NCBI RefSeq assembly: GCF_029674545.1
Contig: NZ_CP121354.1
Coordinates: 2,551,001 to 2,615,000, forward strand
Direction of reading: 5' to 3'
DNA from: Mesorhizobium sp. WSM4904
Lineage (GTDB): Bacteria; Pseudomonadota; Alphaproteobacteria; Rhizobiales; Rhizobiaceae
Length of the DNA: 64,000 nucleotides
The translations under genes and the position numbers were made by a program. Every line of letters begins with the position of its first letter. Position 1 is the first letter of the stretch. The notes beneath the pieces are model-generated. The model made no database searches, was not told the DNA's origin, and saw only the letters and a list, made by a program, of their open reading frames with translations. Shown piece after piece: positions 53,750 through 61,902 of the stretch.

Positions 53750-54708
53750 TGCGAATACCTCAACAGGGCATAGAGAGCACGGGGATTGGTGGTGAAATAG
53801 CGCCAGAAGAGCCGGCGCGGCTCCATCAGCATGCGCCAGAGCCATTCGAAGCCGGCCTTCTGCACCCAAAGCGGCGCGCGCCGGACCTTGCCGGCGATAT
53901 GATCAAAGAGCCCCCCGGATGTCTTGATCACGCCGACATTCGAGAGCCGCGACGCAAAATCGCGAACAAAAATCTGCTCGCGCGGAACGCCGAGGCCCAA
54001 CCACAATATGTCCGGTGCGAGCGCGTTGATTTCATCGAGCTTTTTCTCGAGCGCCTGGCCGGAAAGATATCCGTGGCTGTGGCCGACGATGCGCAGGCGC
54101 GGGTAGCTGGCCTTGATCGCGGCTACGGCCTTGGCGTTCCCGGCCTCGGTCGATCCGAGCAGGTAGAAGGTCGCGGCCTCGTTCTCGGCGAGCCTTGCCA
54201 CGTCATGGAACAGGTCGGTGGTGGCCACCCGTTCCGGCAGCGGCGTGCTGCACAATAGGCGCGAGGCGAGAACGAGCGGCTGCCCATCGGCGAAAATCTG
54301 GTCGGCTTCGCGGAAGAGGGCGGCTATCTCGGACTTCGCGCGCGCCTGGGCGATGACCTCGCCGTTGGCTGAGGTGAAATAATACGGACGGCTGCCGTGG
54401 CGGTGCTGCCGCGCCGCCGCGATCATCAGACGGGCGGCGCCTTGCCGGTCGATCACCGTGACAGGAAGTCCGCCGAGTTGCACCGTCGGCAATGCAGCCA
54501 AGTCCTGCGGGGAAGGCGCTGCCTCCAGCTTCGCCACGGCGGTCACGCTTGGGTACCCGGTCGAAGTCTGATGCTGCAACCGGGGAAAATGAGAGGTCTC
54601 ATGGTTAGCGGGCGTCACATATTGGCTGGAGTGGAGCGGATCCGATCCGTTGGTGGTAACGCAGTCTTGTTCAAAATCTCTTTTTGAACTTTCTAAAACT
54701 TTTCGCAT
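53746..54708 (-). CDS. WecG/TagA/CpsF-family glycosyltransferase
   Basis: A 320-residue GT26-type enzyme. The conserved stretch is TSANGEVIAQARAKSEIAALFREADQIFADGQPLVLASRLL.STPLPERVATTDLF, and the later pair APDILWLGLGVPREQ and GGLFDHIAGKVRRAPLWVQKAGFEWLWRMLMEPRRLFWRYF is characteristic. It adds a sugar (often ManNAcA or glucose) to a lipid-linked intermediate. The N-terminal 60 residues are not conserved, and 54708 is only the longest start. It is first of a two-gene unit with the FAD protein. The upstream region at 54709-55056 is AT-rich, with the 22-bp palindrome. Confidence 0.88.
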   Translation of the reverse strand: MRKVLESSKRDFEQDCVTTNGSDPLHSSQYVTPANHETSHFPRLQHQTSTGYPSVTAVAKLEAAPSPQDLAALPTVQLGGLPVTVIDRQGAARLMIAAARQHRHGSRPYYFTSANGEVIAQARAKSEIAALFREADQIFADGQPLVLASRLLCSTPLPERVATTDLFHDVARLAENEAATFYLLGSTEAGNAKAVAAIKASYPRLRIVGHSHGYLSGQALEKKLDEINALAPDILWLGLGVPREQIFVRDFASRLSNVGVIKTSGGLFDHIAGKVRRAPLWVQKAGFEWLWRMLMEPRRLFWRYFTTNPRALYALLRYSQ

Positions 54709-55056
54709 AGGAGAAGTCGCCCCATTCTCCGATATTCAAGCTACCCCCTTCATCGTCATCATAAGTAAAAAAATCAAAACGTTAAGTGAATTGTTAATAG
54801 TTAGTTAATATGTAAAATTTGAATTGAAATTCAAATTGATTTTGTTCTTTCGATTGCAACTGCGACTTGTTTTTTGTCGATTTGAAGTTGTATTCTTTCC
54901 AGGCGTTTGCGGTGCGATTGCTGTTGATCGTAGCCACATCGGGGCGCCAGCTCGCATCCTGGATAGCGGCGGGTTGTCGATTGCAGCCGGGGTCCGGGAT
55001 GTGGCGGCTCTACCGGCCCCCATCAGCCGCACTGCGGCGGCGCCCACGGCTGTCCG
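54709..55056. other. AT-rich intergenic region ahead of the WecG/TagA gene
   Basis: About 350 bases without a gene. The part from about 54760 to 54900 is far poorer in G and C than its flanks, and contains the palindrome at 54816-54837. It separates the polysaccharide locus from the uronate island and looks like a strong regulatory region, perhaps silenced by an AT-binding protein such as MucR/Ros (known to act on exopolysaccharide genes in rhizobia). The 3' part is ordinary high-GC sequence. Confidence 0.5.
54816..54837. promoter_or_regulatory. 22-bp perfect palindrome AATTTGAATT-GA-AATTCAAATT
   Basis: AATTTGAATT at 54816-54825 is the exact complement of AATTCAAATT at 54828-54837, with a GA spacer. 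In a GC-rich genome such a perfect AT-rich inverted repeat is uncommon. It lies 108 bases upstream of the WecG/TagA ATG on the minus strand, as expected for an operator. The bound protein is unknown. Confidence 0.5.
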
Positions 55057-55744
55057 TCACATGATGCCGAAAGTCTTGTAAGCGTCGACCGCGCTCATCC
55101 CTTCGCGGATCGCCTTGGCGACGAGTTTTTCTCCGCGGACTTTCTCAAGGGCCAGCCGCACCACCTCTTCCTCGGCCTGCCGCGGAATGACGAGGACGCC
55201 TTCCTTGTCACCGAAAAGCAGCGTTCCCGGCTCTATGCGCACGCCACCGATCTCGAGCCCGCAGCGATAGTCCATGACCTTGCCGCGCACGCCCTGATCC
55301 TGCGCGTAGTAGCCGGTGCAGAAGCAGGGAAACCCCAGCGCCTTGATGCCATCCGTATCGCGGGCGAAGCCGTCGACCAGTGCGCCGCGCGCGCCGAGGA
55401 TTTTCGCGCGCGTCGACATGAGTTCGCCCCACAGCGCGTAGCGGGGCGAGGCGCCGCTGGCGACATAGATCTCACCGGGCTTCAGATCGTCGAGCGCTTC
55501 GAACATCAGCCCTCAACGGGTTCCGTGTCGCCTCGCCGGATGGAAAAATGTCGGCCTCGAGCACCGGCATGGCCCGACCAAGCAATCGCGTCTTCTCATC
55601 GACAGGCCTGAATACGGGCGGCAGGAACTGATGCTGCAGCCCAAGCGTGTCCATCACGTCGCCGACCACAGCGACGAAAAGCTCCGCTTCGAACAGGCGG
55701 TACATCTCGGCATCGTCGGCATAGAGGCCCGTCGATCCCGTCAT
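55057..55744 (-). pseudogene. RraA-like (4-hydroxy-4-methyl-2-oxoglutarate aldolase type) gene, frameshifted
   Basis: Two frames, each one half of an RraA-family protein. The first (from ATG 55744) gives the N-terminal part GDVMDTLGLQHQFLPPVFRP to NP; the second gives LMFEALDDLKPGEIYVASG, the aldolase signature GARGALVDGFARDTDGI and the C-terminus to 55057. Joining needs a single base to be removed: an extra A on the minus strand at about 55513 turns NPLGLMFEA into NPLR plus a frameshift. The family is about 220 residues, as the repaired product would be. Downstream of the mannonate dehydratase-like gene in the same arm. Sequencing error is possible. Confidence 0.8.
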
Positions 55745-56859
55745 CAGGCTTCTATCCCGATGTTGGTGGGTTGAGCGGTGCGGCAAGGCCCGAGCGCCGA
55801 GGCATTCTGCACCAGCGCGCGCATATAGCCGAGCGCGAAGGCCTTTCCCGCGTGCCAGGGCGCGTCGCAGGACATTTCCGGCGTATGGTCGGGGATAATG
55901 ACGCCGCCATAGTTTTCATCGCGCAGGATGCGGACGATCTCGGCCATGTCGATGTCGCCGTCGTCGACGAAGGTCTCGTGATAGTTCGGCACCTTGCCGC
56001 GGACGTTGCGGAAATGGATGTAGCCGATCCGCTTTCGCCGGGCGAAGCGCCGGACATGTCCGTAAATCTCGTCGGTGCCCGGCATCTCCTGCAACGAGCC
56101 GAGGCAGAGTTCCAATCCGTTGGACGGGGAATCGACGATATCCATCAGCCGGTCGTATTTCCGCGGCCGGTTGACGAGCCGCGCGGTACCGCGCAGCGTC
56201 TCGGCCGGCGGATCGTCGGGATGTGCTGCGAGCACGACGCCGGCTTCCTCGGCCACCGGAACCAGCTCCCGCAAGAAGGCGCCGAGCCGCTGCCAGAGTT
56301 CGTCACTGCTCACCGTCACCGGGCTGGCGTCCGGCCGGCCGGGGCGGTAGCGCATGTTCCAGACGACACCGTCGGGCAGCGGCAGATCGGGATCGATGGC
56401 CGCAAGGTCGAGTCCCACCGACATCGCCTCGCCGCGCGCGAACGGTCCGCGCGACCAGCCCCAGACGCCGGCAACGGAGAAGTTGTAGCCGATGCAGGGA
56501 ATGCCGGCGCGCCCGGCATCGCGGACCAGCCGCTTCAACCCTTCGATCTGCTTCGCCCGATCGGGGCCGTCGAGCAAAACGTCGGACCAGAAACGCGGCG
56601 AAAAATTCTCGATCGCGGCGATTTCCAGTCCGTTGTCGCGCACGGTCTTCACCAGGCCGGCGAAGTCCTCATAGCTCCAGAGCTCGTCGGTGGAGCAGTC
56701 GCCCCAGCCTTCCTTCTCGCTGCCGGCGGACAGCGAAGGATCGCGCCCGCGAAAATAGTTGGTGAGATGAGCAACGATGTGCGTGGCGCCCGCCTGACGG
56801 GCGAAGCGGAAATTGTCTGATGTCAGCGATTCCCGGTAGAGGCCAAGACCGATCTTCAT
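55744..56859 (-). CDS. Mannonate dehydratase-like protein (UxuA family, paralogue)
   Basis: A 371-residue TIM-barrel protein of the UxuA family. It shows FSPRFWSDVLLDGPDRAKQIEGLKRLVRDAGRAGIPCIGYNF, HPDDPP, CLGSLQEMP, IHFRNVRGK and IPDHTPEM. It is paralogous to 58584-59768 but diverged, with CLGS for CTGSYG and PDHTP for RPDHGH, so its substrate may differ. ATG 56859 begins the conserved part. It lies two bases from the SDR gene and its stop shares the A of the RraA-like start. Possible roles are dehydration of a different aldonate. Confidence 0.83.
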   Translation of the reverse strand: MKIGLGLYRESLTSDNFRFARQAGATHIVAHLTNYFRGRDPSLSAGSEKEGWGDCSTDELWSYEDFAGLVKTVRDNGLEIAAIENFSPRFWSDVLLDGPDRAKQIEGLKRLVRDAGRAGIPCIGYNFSVAGVWGWSRGPFARGEAMSVGLDLAAIDPDLPLPDGVVWNMRYRPGRPDASPVTVSSDELWQRLGAFLRELVPVAEEAGVVLAAHPDDPPAETLRGTARLVNRPRKYDRLMDIVDSPSNGLELCLGSLQEMPGTDEIYGHVRRFARRKRIGYIHFRNVRGKVPNYHETFVDDGDIDMAEIVRILRDENYGGVIIPDHTPEMSCDAPWHAGKAFALGYMRALVQNASALGPCRTAQPTNIGIEA

Positions 56860-56861
56860 GG

Positions 56862-57647
56862 TTACTTCACGCCGATCCCGGCGCTCAGGCCGCCGTCGAT
56901 TTTGTAGTCCGCGCCGGTGCAGAAGCTCGCCTTTGACGAGCACAGAAAGGCGATGAGCTCCGCCACTTCCTCCGGCTCGCCGATGCGGCCAAGCGGATGC
57001 GCAGCGCCGAAGCGCCGGTAGGCCTCCTCGACATCGGCATCACTGCCATTTTCGCCGCGTGCGGCCTTCTCGAGAATCGGCGTGCGGATCGAGCCCGGAC
57101 TGACCGAATTCACCCGGATGCCGGCCGCTGCGTAGTCGAGCGCGAGCGAACGCGTCAGCGTGTGGATGGCGCCCTTGGTCGTGGCATAGGCGGCGACGTT
57201 CTGCTGGCAGGCGAAACCCTGCACCGAGGCGACGTTGACGATGGCGCCGCCACCCCGGCGGATCATTTCGGGGACGCCGAAATGGGCGGTCAGATAGATC
57301 GAGCCGACATTGACAGTCATCGCCTTGTTCCAGGTTTCCCAGTCGGTCGTCGTCGCCGTTCCGTACGGATGGACGGCGGCCGAATTGACGATCACGTCGA
57401 GGCCGCCGAAGCGCGCGACGCCGGCTGCGACGGCGTCGCGGACCTGGTCCGGCACGGAGACGTCGGTGTCCACGACCAGCGCGACGGCTTCAGACCTTTC
57501 CAGTTCCGCTCGCATTGCCGCATTGGCCGAGCGGTCGATACCGCAGGCGACGATCGCAGCGCCGCCCGCGGCAAGGCGCCTTGCGGTCGCAAGGCCGATA
57601 CCGGTCGTCCCGGTCACCAGGGCGACCTTGCCGTCGAAATCCTTCAT
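56862..57647 (-). CDS. SDR-family dehydrogenase of the uronate island
   Basis: A 261-residue short-chain dehydrogenase. Cofactor motif VTGTTGIGLATARRLAAGG, then VIVNSAAVHPYG, catalytic Ser in NVASVQGFACQ and Tyr-Lys in AAYATTKGAI; ends KIDGGLSAG. AAGGAG sits nine bases before ATG 57647. In the pathway it could be a fructuronate- or mannonate-type reductase, since UxuB-type dehydrogenases are usually from other families. Co-directional with the GntR gene 17 bases upstream, and with the UxuA-like and RraA-like genes, so regulator and enzymes are one operon. Confidence 0.85.
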   Translation of the reverse strand: MKDFDGKVALVTGTTGIGLATARRLAAGGAAIVACGIDRSANAAMRAELERSEAVALVVDTDVSVPDQVRDAVAAGVARFGGLDVIVNSAAVHPYGTATTTDWETWNKAMTVNVGSIYLTAHFGVPEMIRRGGGAIVNVASVQGFACQQNVAAYATTKGAIHTLTRSLALDYAAAGIRVNSVSPGSIRTPILEKAARGENGSDADVEEAYRRFGAAHPLGRIGEPEEVAELIAFLCSSKASFCTGADYKIDGGLSAGIGVK

Positions 57648-57664
57648 TGCGGGAACTCCTTCAA

Positions 57665-58396
57665 TCACGTGGCGGAAGCCGGCTCTTCCGGCAGGAATCG
57701 CAGGGCGAAATCGAGATGGCGGCTCATCAGGTAGGCGTAGGCCAGCCTGTCGCGCGCGCGCAGCGCGGCGATGATCTCGCCATGCGCGGCGCGGGTATCG
57801 GCCAGTACCGGGCGCATTTCCTTGCCGATGGTCATGATCCGCAGGATCACCGGGGCAAGGAAGGAATACATGTCCGTCAGCATGCGATTGTCGGCCAGCG
57901 CGACCAGCGCCATGTGGAAATTGAAATCGTTCTCGGCGGCTTCCTCGATCGAGCGGCTGTCGACGATCCGGGCATTGATCTCGTCGAGCGCCTCGATCTG
58001 CTCGCTCGTGGCATTGAGCACGATGTGGTCGCCGATGCCGACTTCGATGATGCGCCTGAAACCCTGGATGTCGGCAAAGGACGAGCGCGAGACATCCATA
58101 TGCGCGGCGAAGAAATTCTGGATGGCGATGCTCTGCCCGTCGGCCAGGACGGCGCCGACGCGTGGTTTCGGTTCGATCAGCCCGTAGGTCCGAATGGTGC
58201 GCAACGCCTCGCGCACCGTGTTGCGGCTGGCGCCGGTGATCTCGCTGAGCTCGCGTTCGGTCGGCAGCACGTCGCCGACATTCAGCTGCCGCGCCCGGAT
58301 GAGGTCGAGGATCCGCCCGGCCGCGGCGTCAACCGCAGAGCTGCCGCCGGCGCGACGGCGGTCGGCATTGTCACGCACGGCCTGAGGGTTTTCCAA
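57665..58396 (-). CDS. GntR-family (FadR subfamily) regulator
   Basis: A 243-residue FadR-type regulator. The winged helix is AAGRILDLIRARQLNVGDVLPTERELSEITGASRNTVREALRTIRTYGLI; the all-helical FCD effector domain follows (EIVDSRSIEEAAENDFNFHMALVALADN with metal-binding His). I chose TTG 58396 because GGAG lies seven bases upstream (minus strand); the reading from ATG 58426 would overlap the operator at 58413-58425. It likely represses both arms of the uronate island by binding the matching sites at 58413-58425 and 58541-58553. The effector could be a uronate or an aldonate. Confidence 0.88.
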   Translation of the reverse strand: MENPQAVRDNADRRRAGGSSAVDAAAGRILDLIRARQLNVGDVLPTERELSEITGASRNTVREALRTIRTYGLIEPKPRVGAVLADGQSIAIQNFFAAHMDVSRSSFADIQGFRRIIEVGIGDHIVLNATSEQIEALDEINARIVDSRSIEEAAENDFNFHMALVALADNRMLTDMYSFLAPVILRIMTIGKEMRPVLADTRAAHGEIIAALRARDRLAYAYLMSRHLDFALRFLPEEPASAT

Positions 58397-58412
58397 TGAG
58401 CTGCTCCTAAAT

Positions 58413-58553
58413 TGTTGGACCAACATATCGCAAGATTTGGGGAAAACAACCAACTTCGGCCCTGCATTGGTTGATTTTGCAGACATAATGCTGGCCGGCG
58501 GCCTCCGCAAACGACGATATTTTTAATTTGACTCCTATCGTGGTCCAACAATA
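58413..58553. promoter_or_regulatory. Two GntR/FadR-type operators in the divergent promoter region
   Basis: TGTTGGACCAACA at 58413-58425 is a perfect palindrome about A58419. TGGTCCAACAATAA at 58541-58554 is the same site inverted: the 11-base TTGTTGGACCA is common to both. They flank the divergent promoters of the GntR gene and the mannonate dehydratase gene, and fit the TGGTCCAACA-type operators of FadR-subfamily regulators. This is the best-supported operator pair in the window. Confidence 0.7.
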
Positions 58554-58583
58554 AGTTGCTGCTCTCTCGAAAAGGAAACGGCG

Positions 58584-59768
58584 ATGGAACAGTGCTGGCG
58601 TTGGTACGGCCCGGACGATCCGGTGACACTCGATCATGTCAAGCAGGCGGGCGCGACCGGCGTCGTCTCGGCCCTGCACGACATCTATGACGGGCGCGCC
58701 TGGCCGCTTGAAAATATCCTGGAGCGCAAGCGGATCATCGAGGCGGCGGGGCTGACCTGGTCGGTCGTCGAGAGCATCCCCGTCCACAATTCGATCAAGA
58801 TCGGCTCGCCGGAACGGCTTCGTTATGTCGGCTTCTACAAGGATACGATCCGCGCGCTGGCGAAGGCTGGCATCGCGACGATCTGCTACAATTTCATGCC
58901 GGTAGTCGACTGGACCCGCACGGATCTGGCGTACCGGCTTCCGACGACCGGTTATGCATTGCGCTTCGACGCCATCGATTTCGCGACTTACGACCTGTTC
59001 GTACTGAAGCGCAAGAATGCCGAGGCCGGCTACACATCCGCCCGCATCGCCGCAGCGCAAGCGCGGCTGAAGGAACTCGGCGAGGAGAAGATCGACAGGA
59101 TAGAGCGCAACCTCATCGCCGGCCTGCCCGCCACCGAGCGCAGCTACGACCGCGACAGTTTTCGCGAGGCGCTGGCCGAATACGATGCGATCGGGCCGAA
59201 GGAATTGCGCGAAAACCTCGCCTGGTTCCTGCGCGAGATCATTCCGGTCGCCGAACAGGAAGGGGTGCGCATGTGCATCCATCCCGACGACCCGCCCTTC
59301 TCGCTCTACGGCTTGCCGCGCATTGTCTCGACGGCCGAGGACGCGCGCTTCATCCTCAATGCCGTCGACAGTCCGGCAAATGGGCTGACGTTCTGCACCG
59401 GCTCCTACGGCACGCGCGCCGACAACGACATCGTCGCCATGGTCAAGGAATTCGCCGACCGCATCCATTTCGTCCATCTGCGCAACATCACCATCGAGGA
59501 TGACGGCTCCTTCTATGAAGCCGAGCATCTCGAGGGCGGCACCGACATGGCGCATGTCATCCTTGCCCTGATGCAGGAGGAGGCGCGGCGTCGGAAGGAG
59601 GGCCGCGCCGATTGGCGCATTCCGATGCGGCCGGATCACGGGCATCTGCTCGCCGACGACATCGGCAAGACCAGGATCAATCCCGGCTACTCGCTGATCG
59701 GTCGGCTGAAGGGTCTCGCCGAACTGCGCGGCATCATGCGGGCCGTCGAGCGGTTTGGCCTGGCTTGA
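58584..59768 (+). CDS. uxuA: D-mannonate dehydratase (UxuA)
   Basis: A 394-residue metal-dependent dehydratase that converts D-mannonate to 2-keto-3-deoxy-D-gluconate in the hexuronate pathway. Diagnostic motifs present: [30 protein letters not shown] and [10 protein letters not shown]. Length is normal for the family. AAGGAAACG precedes the ATG. It is alone in the rightward arm, divergent from the GntR operon. The operator pair is just upstream. Its product enters the KDG pathway; kdgK and kdgA are not in the window. Followed after 118 bases by the leaderless binding-protein-like gene. Confidence 0.94.
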   Translation: MEQCWRWYGPDDPVTLDHVKQAGATGVVSALHDIYDGRAWPLENILERKRIIEAAGLTWSVVESIPVHNSIKIGSPERLRYVGFYKDTIRALAKAGIATICYNFMPVVDWTRTDLAYRLPTTGYALRFDAIDFATYDLFVLKRKNAEAGYTSARIAAAQARLKELGEEKIDRIERNLIAGLPATERSYDRDSFREALAEYDAIGPKELRENLAWFLREIIPVAEQEGVRMCIHPDDPPFSLYGLPRIVSTAEDARFILNAVDSPANGLTFCTGSYGTRADNDIVAMVKEFADRIHFVHLRNITIEDDGSFYEAEHLEGGTDMAHVILALMQEEARRRKEGRADWRIPMRPDHGHLLADDIGKTRINPGYSLIGRLKGLAELRGIMRAVERFGLA

Positions 59769-59790
59769 GGCCGGTCCGGGAGAATGCACG

Positions 59791-59805
59791 GTTTGCGTAT
59801 GTAAA
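59791..59805 (+). promoter_or_regulatory. GTTTGCGTATGTAAA element upstream of the leaderless binding-protein-like gene
   Basis: TTGCGTATGTAAA (59793-59805) matches TTGCGTATATGAA at 35599-35611 at 11 of 13 positions. The two sites are the only such pair noticed, and each lies upstream of an operon that includes an IclR gene. It is 81 bases before the ATG at 59886. Confidence 0.4.
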
Positions 59806-59885
59806 AACTATTTGCTCAGGTAAAAATACCTGCTACTGGTTTGCGGGCCGGGCGCAAGTCCGGTTCCAGGGAGGAATTGCCAGAT

Positions 59886-61028
59886 ATGACAAGACTGCGC
59901 GGTCTTGCGTGGGATCATCGACGTTGCTGGGGTCCGCTCGACGCCAGCGTCGGGCCGTATTGCGCCGCCAATTCCGGCCTCGAAATAGAATGGGACCGCC
60001 GCAGCCTCTACGAATTCGGCGAGGGCGCGCTCGGCCCGGTGCTCGGCGCGTATGATCTGGTCGTGTTCGACCATCCCTTCATCGGCGACATCGCGCAGGA
60101 CGAGCTGATGGTGCCGTTCGACGACTATCTGTCGGCCGAGCAGATCCGCTTCTTCGAGCGGGATTCGGTCGGTCCGTCCTGGCGGTCCTACGGCAGGAAT
60201 GGTCGCCAATGGGCATTGCCGATCGATGCCGCCTGCCACGTCGCCTCATATCGTCCGGACCTCCTGGAGCGCTACGGGCCGGTGCCCAATATGCATGAAG
60301 AAGTCGTCGCGCTCGGCCGGCTCGCGCGCAAGGACGGCAAATGGCTCGGCCTGCCCTTCGTGCCGACGGATGCCATGTGCATGCTCCTGACGCTCACGCA
60401 CCCGCAGGAGAACGGCGAGCAATTCATCGCAACGGACATGATCGAGCGGGCAATCGCGCAACTGCGCGAGCTGGCGGCGCTGTCGCATCCAAGCTCGTCC
60501 AGATGGAATCCGATCCGCTGCTACGACCATATGGTCGCGCATGACGACGTGGTCTATGTGCCGTTCGCCTTCGGCTATGTGAATTACGCCTCGAAGACCG
60601 ACCGGCCGTATCTGCGCTTTGCCGACGTGCCGACCGCGCGATCGGCCGGCGCCTTGCTCGGCGGCGCCGGCATCGGCATCAGCGCCCAGTCGAAACACAA
60701 GCAGGAAGCGATCGACTACGCGCTGTTCCTGTGTTCGCCCGAGTATCAGCGCGGTGACTATGTGAGATCGGGCGGCCAGCCGGGATCGCTGGCGGCCTGG
60801 AAGGATGCGAACGTCAACGGCCTTTCAGGCGATTTCTTCAATTCCACGCTGCGCACGATCAGCTCGTCCTATTTGCGTCCGACGCATCCGGGCTTCATCG
60901 CCTTCTTCCGCGAATGCGCGCCGCGTGCGGCCGCCGCCATCGCCGGCGACATCGCGCCGGCCGAACTGGCCGAGCACGTGAACCGCCTCTACCGCCAGAC
61001 CAGGCAACCGGAACGGAGCGTCGCGTGA
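59886..61028 (+). CDS. Leaderless solute-binding-protein-like protein (paralogue 2)
   Basis: A 380-residue homologue of 37372-38517. It starts MTRLRGLAWDHRRCWGPLDA, in register with the other protein, and again has no signal peptide. Shared features: YDLVVFDHPFIGDIAQDELM, RNGRQWALPIDAACHVASYRPDLL, GGAGIGISAQSKHKQEAIDYALFL, and QPGSLAAWKDANVNG near the end. GGAGG lies 12 bases before ATG 59886. The TGA overlaps the IclR start (TGATG), so here it is coupled directly to a regulator. No permease or ATPase belongs to it, although a separate ABC importer follows. A cytoplasmic ligand-binding partner of the IclR protein is a possibility. Confidence 0.75.
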   Translation: MTRLRGLAWDHRRCWGPLDASVGPYCAANSGLEIEWDRRSLYEFGEGALGPVLGAYDLVVFDHPFIGDIAQDELMVPFDDYLSAEQIRFFERDSVGPSWRSYGRNGRQWALPIDAACHVASYRPDLLERYGPVPNMHEEVVALGRLARKDGKWLGLPFVPTDAMCMLLTLTHPQENGEQFIATDMIERAIAQLRELAALSHPSSSRWNPIRCYDHMVAHDDVVYVPFAFGYVNYASKTDRPYLRFADVPTARSAGALLGGAGIGISAQSKHKQEAIDYALFLCSPEYQRGDYVRSGGQPGSLAAWKDANVNGLSGDFFNSTLRTISSSYLRPTHPGFIAFFRECAPRAAAAIAGDIAPAELAEHVNRLYRQTRQPERSVA

Positions 61029-61876
61029 TGGCAGCCGGCATTGCCGAAACGATCGAGGAAGGCGAAAGCGGCCGCAACGGATATCGCGTGCCGGCGGTGG
61101 AGAAGGCGCTCGACGTCCTGGAGTTCATGGCCTCCAGCGCCGAAGCGCTGACCCAGACCGAGATCGCGACCGGCCTCGGGCGATCCATCCACGAAATCTA
61201 CCGCATTCTGCTTCTGTTGGAGAAGCGGGGCTACATCTTCCGCACGCAATCGGATCGCTTCCGGCTGTCGCTGAAGCTGTTCGAGCTGGCGCATATGCAT
61301 CCGCCAGTGAACCGGCTGATCGAATGCGCGTTGCCGGTGATGCGCGAACTCACCACCAATGCCGATCAAAGCTGCCACTTGGTGGTGCGCGAGGGACAGA
61401 ACGCGCTGGTGGTGCTGCAGATCGATTCACCGCTGCCGATGCGCTACTCGGTCGCGCTGGGATCGCATTTCCCGATCCTCGAGACCAGTTCCGGCGCGGT
61501 GCTGCTTGCCCATTCAAGCCGGGCCGAGCGCGACCGCATCGTCGAGCGCATCGTGGCCGCCGGCGAAGGCCAGGGAACGCGGGAAGAAATCGAGGCGCGG
61601 CTGAACGAAGTGGCCAGGCTCGGCTACGAGATGCGCGCGTCGCTGGCCGTCGAAGCCTGCACCAACATCTCCATGCCGGTGCGCGATCACACCGGCGCCG
61701 TCATCGCGGCGCTCACGGTGCCGCTCTTGCCGCAGAAGGCGGCGCGCTTCGACCGTGGGACCGTCTTCGAACGAGCCCGCGCCGCAGCCGAGAAGATATC
61801 GGCGGCACTCGGCTGGGGTGAATCCACTTCGTTACGTGCCGACCCGGAACGGCGGGACTACCCGTTCAGCGACTGA
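61028..61876 (+). CDS. IclR-family regulator coupled to the leaderless binding-like protein
   Basis: A 282-residue IclR regulator with an N-terminal 20-residue extension. DNA-binding part: VPAVEKALDVLEFMASSAEALTQTEIATGLGRSIHEIYRILLLLEKRGYIF; effector domain: SHFPILETSSGAVLLAHSSRAERDRIVERI and ISMPVRDHTGAVIAALTVPLLP. Clearly homologous to the IclR at 35639-36424. The ATG shares its A with the preceding TGA, a coupled pair. It lies before an ABC importer operon (61903 on), so it may control uptake. Effector unknown. Confidence 0.9.
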   Translation: MAAGIAETIEEGESGRNGYRVPAVEKALDVLEFMASSAEALTQTEIATGLGRSIHEIYRILLLLEKRGYIFRTQSDRFRLSLKLFELAHMHPPVNRLIECALPVMRELTTNADQSCHLVVREGQNALVVLQIDSPLPMRYSVALGSHFPILETSSGAVLLAHSSRAERDRIVERIVAAGEGQGTREEIEARLNEVARLGYEMRASLAVEACTNISMPVRDHTGAVIAALTVPLLPQKAARFDRGTVFERARAAAEKISAALGWGESTSLRADPERRDYPFSD

Positions 61877-61902
61877 CAAAAGCAATAACCTGGGAGAAGG
61901 AA

